64,000 nt of DNA. Origin: Agrostemma githago. Its lineage: Eukaryota > Streptophyta > Magnoliopsida > Caryophyllales > Caryophyllaceae. Of this stretch, positions 33,405-43,277 are shown piece after piece (position 1 is the stretch's first letter; each line of letters starts with the position of its first letter). Location of the stretch: NCBI GenBank assembly GCA_958450325.1, contig OY288257.1, positions 31,452,771 to 31,516,770 of the forward strand, in the 5' to 3' direction. The notes beneath the pieces are model-generated. The model saw nothing but the letters and a program-made list of their open reading frames with translations. It was not told where the DNA came from and searched no databases. A program made the translations under genes and the position numbers.

Positions 33405-35935
33405 CTACTCGACATCGCTGCTGTTTATCGTGTCGATTTCATCTTCGCCGTTTGCTACTGTCATTTTACATGGCTGTTGATGCTCTGAGTTGTTCTTCTC
33501 TTCTTCCTCGTTCTTAGTGCTGTTGTTCGTGGATGTGTTTGCCTCTTTTCTTCCTTTCCTTCTTCGTTCTGTTCTATGCTCTTGTTTTTGCCAATGATGT
33601 CGTGTTGTTGTTGTTGTTCATGTCTCGTATTGTCTTCTTGCTATTACTCGATTCCTTGTATTCAATTCGTCTTTGTATCTACTCGATCTTGCTGTTGCTG
33701 CTACGTTTTTCTAGTCGTCCACTGCAAATTCGATTTGTGCGTGGTTCTTCTCCTGCCCGTTCTCGTCCTTCTAATTTTCCTCTTTTCTTCTTTTCTTGTT
33801 GCCGTTTTTTCTTTTCCTTCTGATTCCGTCATTCTGCCAGTTTGAATGCTGCTGCCTGATGTTGTTTCATTCTGCTCCTTTTGTTTTCTTCACCTCAATC
33901 CTTGTTGCGGTTGTGTCACTGCTGTATGTCATACTTGTACTATTGTTCAGTCGTTCTGTTATTGCTATTGTTGCGGTTGTCAATGTTGTAAATGCTACTG
34001 ATGGATACACACCTGTTGCTGTTCAATTGGTGCCGTTAATGAGGTCATTTGAGCGTGTCGCCACTCGGTTCTGTCACTGATGCAGCAGTCTACCGTTGTT
34101 GTGGGTCATTTAGCATCGTCTTTTCTTTGCCTTTGCTATATGCGTGAATGTCACTCATGCTATCGAACTCTTCACAAAGTGTTCCCTCTTTTACTGTGTT
34201 TCCCTTCGACTTATATTCTGTAGGAACTCCCAATTTTCCTCCTCCGTTCTCGTATTAAATGCTCCGTTCATCTTCGAGTTTTCTAGGATTCCGCGAAGAC
34301 GCAATTGAGGACCAGTACACGATCGCTCGGTTATCGACTAAAGGTAACTTTAGGACGTTACTCGGTATTATATCTTATGTTGAGTAGTAGTATGGAGTAG
34401 ATACTTTACCTTCGGTTTTCTATTTTTAATTACGTATTATTTGCTAAAAATATTAACATTTTTATAACTATTTTGTTATAAACATTTTGTTGTTATTAAC
34501 ATTTTATAACATTTTATAAATCGTTAGTCTTATTATTAACATTTTATAACTATTCAATATTATTTTATAAATCGTTAGTAATTTTATTATTAATGATCGT
34601 TATAATATTTTGTTGTTTATCGTGATACTAGTAACTAAATAATATCAATTCCATAAATTCATCCTGTTTCGTCAATTTATTATTTTTAACTCAAGATCGT
34701 ATTTTAATATTATTATCGAGATTTGAGGACTCGTTCGTTAAATTAATTTTGTTTTACGACTTATATTAATAAATGAGAAAGTAGTCGATTTTGTTTTAAA
34801 TACATTTTTAGTCGAGACTATTTTCCCTAATAAATTTTCATTTGTCTTCGATTGATTATTATTAGTAAAATCCGTATTTATTAATAAAATCTATTTGTTA
34901 AAAATAATTTGAATGCTTTGTAAAATCTCGTTTCATTTATAAAAAAAACGTCGACTCCATTGTTTTTGATATCGTTTTCTTGAAACATCTTATTTCTAAA
35001 ATTTATTGTTTTAACTCGATTTTCTAATTATTTATAAAATACTATATATTGACTTATTATATTTTATTTATATTTGAGTGACGAATATATGAATATTTCT
35101 AATTCACGATAACGATTATATTAACAAAATGTTAATTTTGTAAGCAACGCTATTTTGATACATTTCACTTGTTGTAATAATTTAAGTATTTTCCATAAGA
35201 ATATTTCTATTTTAAGTAGGTTTGTAAAATTATTATATTTTTATTTATGGAAAGTTTTCTTTTAACATGAAATGTGTATTTATTTTATTTTATATTATTT
35301 AGAATTATTATCTCATTTGAAAATCGATAATGACTTGGTTTTGTAGTTATGGAATGAGGACAAGTGTATGGGTAGAGTAATACAGTCTAGGTATACGTTT
35401 TGCCATCAACTATAAAGCTGGTGTGTCTATGTGAGACGCATTGGTCGTTGAACTGAGCATGGTTTGTGTTCAGGAGTGTGTATATTTTGACCTTAAACTT
35501 AGATATCGCATCCTGTAAGTCGCCGTCGGGTTGAACTGGATTACGGTTGGTGTCCAGGAGGGGTGTACATTACTTAAGTCAGGACCTCGCTGCACGCAGT
35601 CCTGTTATAGTTGAGTTGTCTAGTTAGAGACTAAAGTCTAATTTGTTTTGACTGAATTCTAGAACCTAGATTAGTATAATCCTAGTGAAAGTCTATTCCG
35701 TTGCACCAATTGATTTCCATAACGCCATTTTGAATTTTATAATTATCGATTGGTTTTGACTTGCAGGTTGGCAGTCGCTTTAAGTTTTGCTAAAAATTTA
35801 TGTTACTATATTGTTTTTATTGTTTCCCATTTTATCTATTTTGATATAGTAATATTATTACTTTTAATTAGAATATAGTTTGTCAGTGTGTTTTAATCCC
35901 AATCTACAGTGTTTCCGCCACTGTATTGAATTAGA
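33405..35935. other. Unassigned AT-rich region, possible intron-containing leader
   Basis: No recognisable gene. 33405-34300 is C/T-rich with TTG and CTG runs and gives only low-complexity hydrophobic ORFs. 34344-35766 is strongly AT-rich, begins GTAACTTT and ends TTGACTTGCAG, so it could be a 1.4-kb intron. 35330-35650 is less AT-biased and looks unique. It may be a piece of host DNA or the untranslated part of an unrecognised element. Confidence 0.3.
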
Positions 35936-36270
35936 ATTTATAGGGGATTACACGAAGTAACAACAGCTCGCACTGTGGATCCTCAATCCTGGCAACAAAA
36001 TCCATAAGCTCAATAGTCCTAGTAACTCTCTTCGCCACAAGCTCACTATTGAAAACATGCCAGACACTAACGGGGCCACCAAGAACTTTGACACCACGCA
36101 GCGGTCGAGAAATATGGGGGGGGGGGGGGGGGGACACCAGGAAGTCGACTCCTAGGATTTTCCTTAGGCCAAAAAACCTCGATTTTCGAACATTAAGGTG
36201 AAGACCCAAGCGAGGACTATCCTTCATAATCAGCTCCAAAACCTTCCCCACAACCAAAGTATCTCCACCA

Positions 36271-36271
<1 letters not shown>
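35936..36271 (-). pseudogene. Fragment of YLDDG-type non-LTR reverse transcriptase (copy 3)
   Basis: Minus-strand sequence coding for the region downstream of the RT catalytic box: KVLELI, LGLHLNVRKS, LGGPVSVWHVFNSELVAKRVTRTIE, DPQCELLLLR. It aligns with 52330-52660 of the longer copy. A run of 18 G at 36116-36133 interrupts the conserved FPHDI region and codes for prolines. The fragment lacks its 3' end at 35936 and is cut on the other side by the L1 insertion. Confidence 0.75.

Positions 36272-36357
<86 letters not shown>
36272..36357. repeat. (TTA)n microsatellite, tail of the L1 element
   Basis: Nearly pure TTA repeat. On the minus strand it is (TAA)n following an A-rich end, ATTTAACAAAAAAAATAAAA (about 36358-36383), as at the 3' end of a target-primed LINE. 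Confidence 0.85.
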
Positions 36358-36358
<1 letters not shown>

Positions 36359-36433
36359 TTTATTTTTTATTTTTTTTGTTAAATGGTAAAAATTGAATTA
36401 AAGAATCAAATACATGAAGTATTGACCCAAAGG

Positions 36434-39400
36434 TCAAGCATTACATAGCATTTTGTCAATCCAATTCCTATCTTTAGTAGTGAATTCACTACTATTACAA
36501 TTTCGAATTTTTTGATTCATCTCATGTCGAATCCGATTAACCACATGTTCTGGTCTGTGAATGAGACCCTCGGTCCTCGCTTTATTTCTCTCGATCCAAA
36601 TGCAGTAAATTGTTGCGTTTATTATAGCATTCAACGTATTTCTTCGCAGCTTCAAACCTCTTCTCTTCAATCTCCAATCTTGGAGTCCCGTGGACGGTAT
36701 ATCCATTCTCAACCAGTCACTTATCTGCTGCATTACCCGTTTACTGTATTTACACTCACAAAACAGGTGCTCTAAGGATTCAGCAGCATCAACGCATAAG
36801 CAGCAGTCCGCATCAATACTCAGTTGCAGCCTGCACAATCTGTCTCTGGTGAATAGCGCCTCATGGTGTACCATCCAGCAGATCATTCGATGTTTAGGTG
36901 TCGTCCATTTGTTCCAGATCAAGCTCCACCAGTTTACGACTTCTCCTTTTTCCCTAATCCACTCGTAGCCCTTCCGGATGGAATACTTCTTACCCACAAC
37001 ATCATGCCATTTATTACCGATATATGCAGGCTTAAACATTTCTTTAACCTTACAAATCTTCTTCCATGTCCACGTTGAATTCGTACCATGCTCATATGCC
37101 AGCCATTCTTTTCCTTTAAGGTATATTTGGTGCACCCATTTCACCCATAACGAGTCCGCATTGCAATATATCCACCATACCATTTTGCCCAATGCTGCCT
37201 TGTTCCATAAACTATCGTCCTTTAGGCCCAGTCCTCCTTCTTTAATTGTCCTGCAAATTTTTCTCCACGCTACCTTAGGGGCTGTCTTGTACTCAGTACC
37301 ACCATCCCACAAGAAATTCCGACACAGATTCTCTATATTTTTCATTACTTCTGAGGGGATCATAAAAATCGAGGCCCATTAGTTGTGCAAAGTCTTAAGA
37401 ACAGCTTGTATCAAAACCAAACGTCCAGCATAAGACAATTTTTTTGCACCAATCATTTTGATTCGTTCCATTATATTTTCAATAAGGGGCCTGCAATCAT
37501 TCGCATTTAATTTAGACGGTTTGATTGGAATCCCTAAATACCTGAAAGGCAACTTACCCTCCACGCATCCAGAGACAGCAACCACGTCTTCCTTTATCTT
37601 CTCCGGGACACCATTAAAATACACATTCGATTTCCCCGGACTCATTTGAGACCAGAAGCCTGTGAAAATGTGGCATAGGTCCTGAGAATGATCATGATCG
37701 ACTTAATATCCCCTTTGCAAAATAAGAATAAATCATCTACGAACATTAGGCTACTCAACTTCATCGGACCACATAGAGGGTGAAATCTGAAATCATTACT
37801 ATTCGTAGTATGATTGAGTAGTCTTGGTAAGGTACTCCATACAGATAGTAAAGAGTAGGGGGGATAACGGGTCTCTCAGTCTTAATCCTCTCTTCCCTTT
37901 AAAGAAACCAAAGGAGCATCCATTCAGGTTAAGTGAGAAAGAAGCAGACGAGACACATTCCATAATCAAATCCCTGAACTGAGGAGGAAATTCCAGCGCA
38001 ATCAACATTTGCTCGAGAAAAGACCATTCCAAGGTGTCATAAGCCTTTTGTAAATCAATTTTGAAGATACACCGCGGCGAGGCCGATTTCTGTCCATAAA
38101 GCTTGATGAGATCCTGACAAATTAATATGTTCTCCAGGATATTTCGGCCCTGAATAAATCCACCCTGAGTTTTAGAAATAATGTGGGGAAGAACCAAGGC
38201 CAACCTATTGCATAGCAGTTTCGAAATACACTTATAGACCATGTTACAACACGCAATCGGACGAAATTGCTGGACTGAAGTAGGTCTGGTCACTTTAGGG
38301 ATGAGTGTCAAGGTAGTGTTATTAATTTGTTTCAATAATTTACCGTTCCTGAAGAACTCTAACACGGCCTCACACACATCATCCCCAATCGTATCCCAAG
38401 TTGCCTTGAAAAATTTGCTAGAGTATCCATCCGGCCCGGGAGCTTTATCATTAGGAATCGTGATAAAAACCTCTTTAATTACTTCACGGGTCACAGATTT
38501 CATGAGCACACGGCGATGGTCCTCACTGCATACCAGCCCCTCCTGCACAATCCTCTTGCAGATCTTGCTTGTCGTAGAATTGGTTCAAAAGAGATTCATA
38601 TAGAACTCTAAGAAACTTCCCTGAATCGCATCATGGTCAGTATGAACGATACCCCGCATATCTTCTATCTGGAACACATGGTTCCTAGCTCTCCTTACTC
38701 TTAAAACACTGTGAAAATACGCAGTATTGGCATCACCTTCCGTCATCCAATGCGCTTTCGCTTTCTACTGCAGATAACTTAATTGCACCTTTTCTAGTCT
38801 TGTAAATTCATGCAATGCAATCCTTTCCTGAATAGTAAGATTAGCATCTTGAGGAGACAGAACAAGCTATTCCTGAATCTGTCGCAGAGCCACTCTAGCA
38901 ACATCAGCATTCCTTTCAACATCCGAAAATCTGTTGTGGTGGATTTTCTTGAGGTGAAATTTGAGAGCTCTGAGACGATTAACTAGTATGAACATCTTGG
39001 TACCATAGCATTCCACGCCCCAATTATCCTTGACTATATCATTGAACTCAGGATCCGAAACCCACATATTATAGAATCTGAATGGTTTCCTGCCTGCAAT
39101 ACTGGTACCTGCTTTCCTCACTACACAAGGACAATGATCAAAATTACCCTCAGGTAGAAAGGAGGCTATCATGTCAGGGAACTGTCTACTCCACTCCTGA
39201 TTAATAAGTAATCGATCTAGGCGGCTATAGACTCTATCCTCAGGGGCTTGTTTGTTATTCCAAGTATAAAAGGCTCCATCAGAAGGACTATCAATTAGAT
39301 CACAATTCATCAAACAATTCTGAAAAGGGTCAGCTTCCTCCGGTTTGAACCGTCCTTCCAATCGTTCCTCAGGTGAAAGAACACAATTGAAGTCGCCCCC

Positions 39401-39807
39401 GACAGCCCAAGGTCCAGGGATAGAAGGAGCAATATCAGTTAACCTATCCCACAGAACCTCTCTCTCTTGGATGCCATTAAACGCATACACAACAGTCACA
39501 TGAGCCTCTTGCTGAGAGACCATATGCCGAACTTTCATGTGGATAAATTGTGGGTTATATTCAAGAAACTCCACCTACACAGTCTGATGATTCCAACCTA
39601 CCCAAATGCGTCCCCCTTGTGAGTGTGAGCATTGGTTGACATACTCCAAGACGGGAAATTCAGGAGCAAATTCGATTGATTACTAGTCTTTATTTTTGTC
39701 TCAAGTAAACCAAAAAAATCTACCTTATTATGGAGAATAAAATTATTAACTGTACGTTGTTTATGCTCTTTATTCATTCCTCTAACATTCCAAAAAGCAA
39801 GAATCAT
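36434..39807 (-). pseudogene. L1 ORF2: endonuclease, reverse transcriptase, zf-RVT
   Basis: Order on the minus strand: APE-type endonuclease starting MILAFWNVRGMN (39807) with GLLETKI, GGDFNCVLSPEER and the FDHCPC end (to about 38867). Then RT with NDKAPGPDGY, RPIACCNMVYKCISK, TQGGFIQGR, FKIDLQKAYDTLEW, and the catalytic FVDD (about 37728). Then a zf-RVT region (KHRMICWMVHHEALFTRDRL...CEHLFCECKYS type Cys/His pattern, about 36790) ending DKMLCNA. The protein would nick target DNA and copy the LINE RNA. Stops or shifts occur near 39598, 38867-38548, 37799 and 37379. The usual GLRQGDPLSPLLF motif reads GLRLRDPLSPLLF (about 37860). Dead copy. Confidence 0.88.
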
Positions 39808-39812
39808 GAATA

Positions 39813-41022
39813 CTAGAAGGTTGAAGTACCCCCTCCTTGCTCATTTGGCTCCCCAGTTAGGATTCCTTTGAAAGTTGGAGATCCTAGCCGTGCCATTTCA
39901 ACAATAGGTCCAGGGTCCCCTGGTGCAGAACAATGCATACCTGACTGCTGCAACATTCCTTCACCAGGCGAGCCCTGAGCCTGAACAATCTGCTCCCCTT
40001 CTTTTTTATCCTGCTTATCCTTATCTGCCTCCTTGACTTTTTGTCTACAAACTTGGGTGTTACTCACTGGTTTGGACAAGTGATCAATCCTTCTTCTGCA
40101 CTATTTGGTTTCATGTCCCATTTGTTGGCATTGACCACACTTTATCGGTTTCCATTCCCATTCAATTGGAATGGAAACTAACATCTGCTTCTCATCTTTA
40201 AATTGGACCTTTTCAGGAAAGCTCTTATCAACCTGCACCTCCACTAAAATACGAGCATAACCAAATCTCGTCTTTTGTTGGGTGGCTTCATCTATCATCA
40301 GAACTTTCCCCACCTTATTAGCAATTTTAGGAAGGCTCTGCCCCCAAAATTTTAAAGGGAGTTGATGTAGTCGTATCCATGTCGGGACGACCTTCACATC
40401 TTCCTTTTCCAATTTCACATCCGGACTCCATTTCTTAACTATTACGGGTTTACCGTCAAACATGTAAAATCCCGCGTTCAACACCTTTGTTTGCATCTCC
40501 AGATTAGCAAAACGAACAATGAACACACCATTAGGTAAAAAAGAGATCTTATCAATGCTATGGTGTTTCCAAATTCTCTTCAAATAACCCTCAAATATCG
40601 GCCATGGAGGGTTTGCCCCAAGGACATACCCATAAACTGCTGTGTCCCGATAAGAGAGTTCATCCTTAACATCGTCATCAGTTAATTGCAAGATGTCATC
40701 ATGTGCCTCCTCCTCTCGAGCAACTTTAGCAATCTTTTTCCCTTGCCTAATATACCAGTCGCCATTCTGATCTTGCAATTCTCCATCATCTCGAGATTCC
40801 TTTGTTTCCTCTGCCATGCTTCCCCCTATCATCATCCTCATCGTGAAATTCGTATGCCGGGATGCCATTGATTTTCTGTAGTTTACCGTGTTTCTTAGCC
40901 TCTTCAACGTTGGGTTTACGTAGACCATGATCAACGGATGCCTGTTTCTTTCGATCCTTACTCTTCATGCCTTTCCTATGCGTAATGTTACGTAAACTCG
41001 CCGGAGATGAATCCATAGCCAC
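39813..41022 (-). pseudogene. L1 ORF1: DUF4283 RNA-binding protein with CCHC knuckle
   Basis: Start MAMDSSPASLRN at 41022, a frameshift near 40830, then the DUF4283 region (YRDTAVYGYVLGANPPWPIFEGY... to MLVSIPIEWEWKPIKC). The knuckle is CGQCQQMGHETK-stop-C: the TAG at 40101-40103 falls between the His and the last Cys of CX2CX4HX4C. A Lys/Glu/Gln-rich tail continues in frame to 39813. The protein would coat LINE RNA. Confidence 0.85.
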
Positions 41023-41133
41023 CGTGCACAGGGTTCACTGTCAAATATCACGTAACGACGCTCAGATCGCCATGCCGAGTTCGCCTTGTTTCGCTTTATC
41101 GATTAGAGAAAAGGGGAAAAGAAACCACCAAAA

Positions 41134-41203
<70 letters not shown>

Positions 41204-41375
41204 TTTGTTGTTATTATTATTTTTAATTATAAAACGGAACTTGTATTACCACCTTAACAAATTACATAAAGTTAGTGGGAAGCCGAGATATTATCTGAGC
41301 CCCACTCCCTTAGCAATCGCAAAGCTAATTCTTATGAAAATATGAACTACGGCACGCGCTCCAACATCCTGTTAT
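41134..41375 (-). mobile_element. 5'-truncated 3' end of YLDDG-type non-LTR element (copy 1) with (ATT)n tail
   Basis: 41230-41375 aligns with 51259-51400, the 3' end of the longer copy (shared ACGGAACTTGTATTA, ACAAATTACA, CCCACTCCCT and GCGCTCCAACATCC-type blocks). The left side is (ATT)n at 41134-41229, the tail on the minus strand. Short 5'-truncated copies are normal for LINEs. Confidence 0.7.
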
Positions 41376-41395
41376 TATTGTTGTTGTTGTTATTA

Positions 41396-41439
<44 letters not shown>
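41376..41439. repeat. (ATT)n microsatellite, left part of element D target
   Basis: TTATTATTGTTGTTG then pure ATT repeat ending at 41439, directly before the TG of element D. It continues as (ATT)n at 51061, so D inserted in the middle of the tail of copy 2 of the non-LTR element. Confidence 0.85.
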
Positions 41440-41781
41440 TGATAAGTGTAGTTTGTAGTGCCTATTTTCATGTGTTTTGGTCCCTTTTTCCTTGTGGAAT
41501 CGCTCTTTGGGAGCGGTTTATGGGCTACTTATGCTTCCTTTAGTTCGTTTCAGGTTCCCGAGACCATTTGTGAAGAGTTGGAGCAAATCCGACTCGATAC
41601 ATACACTTTTTGGAGCCAACGATGTAAAGGAACGATGACTCGATGCCTTGGAATCGACCCCGAGACCTTGGGACCCAATCCCGAGCCTCCGAGACCCGAT
41701 CCCAAGTCCCGAGAATCGACGAGAAACCCATGAGAGGCAAGGAGGGACCAAAAAGCTCTTAAGGGAGGCCTACAAGACCCA

Positions 41782-41923
41782 TCCCGGTCGGGAAGGCCTC
41801 AACCCGTCCGGGATGGGGTGCACAATTGAAGGTGCTACTGACATGAGCCCGTCCCGGCCGGGACCAGACCGTCTTGGTCAGGACCATGCCGTCCCGGGCG
41901 GGACCAAACCGTCCCGGGCGGGA
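41782..41923. promoter_or_regulatory. Palindrome array in U3 of element D 5' LTR
   Basis: Six copies or variants (TCCCGGTCGGGA, TCCCGGCCGGGA, TCCCGGGCGGGA and others) start at 41782, 41802, 41852, 41872, 41892 and 41912. Spacing is 20, 50, 20, 20 and 20 bp. The TATA-like TATAAATA follows at 41979-41986. The layout matches the B LTR although the inner bases differ. Confidence 0.7.
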
Positions 41924-41978
41924 CGAAGCACTGGCAGCTCGCACTCATTTCTTTCATCCTTCTTCATTCTTGTACCCA

Positions 41979-41986
41979 TATAAATA
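41979..41986 (+). promoter_or_regulatory. TATA-like box of element D LTR
   Basis: TATAAATA in the context ACCCATATAAATACTTCC, same relative place as in B. Confidence 0.6.
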
Positions 41987-43055
41987 CTTCCCTCTTGTAT
42001 TGTTTATGTATCCTACACTACATTAGACTCTCTTAAGCCTCTCTAAAACTCATAAACCCTAGATTTAGAGTTCATCCACTTAGTTTAATCTTCCTTTAAT
42101 CTTTGTTAATCTTTAGTTAATCTAGTTTAGTTAGTTCTTGTATTAAGTGGGTTCTTGAAGATTTCTCCAAGCTTGACATCCTTGGAGTTGATTTGGGTTC
42201 CTATTTATACAAGATTGCATCTTTTTCTTCCTCTTGTTGTTGGTATAACTTTCTTTACTCTTGTTCTTGTTTATTTAATCAAGTTTGAATCTTTTTATTT
42301 TGTTGATTGTTATTGTTCTTGTTCTTCATTATGGATGTTTGGTTTTTGATGTTTTTTTCTCTTGTTATTGTTGGTTTATTCTTGATTATGAGTGAGTAGT
42401 CTCCTTGTGGGGTTAGTAGGGGGATTAGGGGTAGATTATGGGTGATTAGGGTTGATTAGGGGAAAAGGGTGAATCTTTGTTGTTAGTCACATATTGGGCA
42501 CTCTATGTGTTTGTTGAATTGCTTGTGTGAGTTGTAGTGGCCATGCTTTCCATACTTGTGCTCATCTTCTCATTGCTTGTTCATTATGTGATTGTGTTGA
42601 GAATAGTCATAGTCACGAGAGTGCGGACTATGGTCTACGTAGCGAGAGCCCGGACCGACTCTAGCAACTAGGAGACACCTATACCCTTGATCACCCAATT
42701 ACCCATCTACACTTATGAACCCGACCTACCCCACTTCCTTTCATATTTGATTCAACTTCTTAGTTAGTCATCGTTTCTTCTAGCTTACTTGTTAGTTCGA
42801 TCATTATTTATCCCATTTTAGCATCGTTTTAGATAGTCATTGTTAGTCCACTTCCTTCATCTCCAACCATCATAGTTTACCATTTATAGTGCTCTTTGTG
42901 TTTGTTTGTGTGACTTAGCCTAGTTTTTAGGCGGACATAGTCTAGACTTCGCAACACCGTCTCCGTGGATATGATCCCGACTTACCCTAACTACCGTTAG
43001 GTCTAGCCGGTTATATTATTGACGGTGGGGACGTGACAAATCCCTACCACCAATT

Positions 43056-43073
43056 TGGCGCCGTTGCTGGGGA
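43056..43073 (+). other. Primer-binding site, tRNA-Asp with one mismatch, element D
   Basis: TGGCGCCGTTGCTGGGGA, three bases after the LTR. It differs from the B site by C to T at position 13. Confidence 0.85.
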
Positions 43074-43277
43074 CGGTGCATTGTTTAGACTTAGTTTGCT
43101 TATAGCTAGACTTAGTTACCCTTCTTTGTGCTCTTCTATCGTCTCTTGTGCATATTCCAGTTTTTCTTGTTTTCTTAGCTTTCTTTTCTCTTTGTCTCTT
43201 GATTGTGCTTGTTTATTGTCGTTGCCTAGTGCCCATAAAGCACTAGGTGTTCTCACGTTTGTTCTAGTGTGTAGTGT

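Larger units (their letters stand above)
36272..41124 (-). mobile_element. L1-type LINE, nearly full length, inactive
   Basis: Minus strand, 4.85 kb: 5' end near 41124, ORF1 41022-39813, ORF2 39807-36434, A-rich then (TAA)n tail at the left. CCACCAA occurs at both borders (36265-36271 and 41125-41131), which could be the target duplication, although the flanking DNA on each side does not obviously rejoin. Plant L1 is indicated by a DUF4283-type ORF1, an endonuclease-RT-zf-RVT ORF2 and the typical 3' end. Confidence 0.82.
41440..43052 (+). repeat. 5' LTR of element D
   Basis: 1613 bp, TGATAAGTGTA to CCCTACCACCA. It differs from the 3' LTR by scattered substitutions and by one extra 20-bp palindrome unit. 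Homologous to the B LTR but well diverged, so it belongs to a different subfamily. Confidence 0.93.

Noticed and set aside
33533..34080. Hydrophobic Leu/Phe/Cys-rich ORFs that might be membrane proteins
   Set aside because: They lie in C/T-rich repetitive DNA, overlap in several frames and show no recognisable domain.
35936..41375. Idea that copies 1 and 3 of the YLDDG element are two ends of one copy split by L1
   Set aside because: Their order is wrong: the 3' end (41230-41375) lies on the 5' side of the copy 3 body, so they must be separate insertions.
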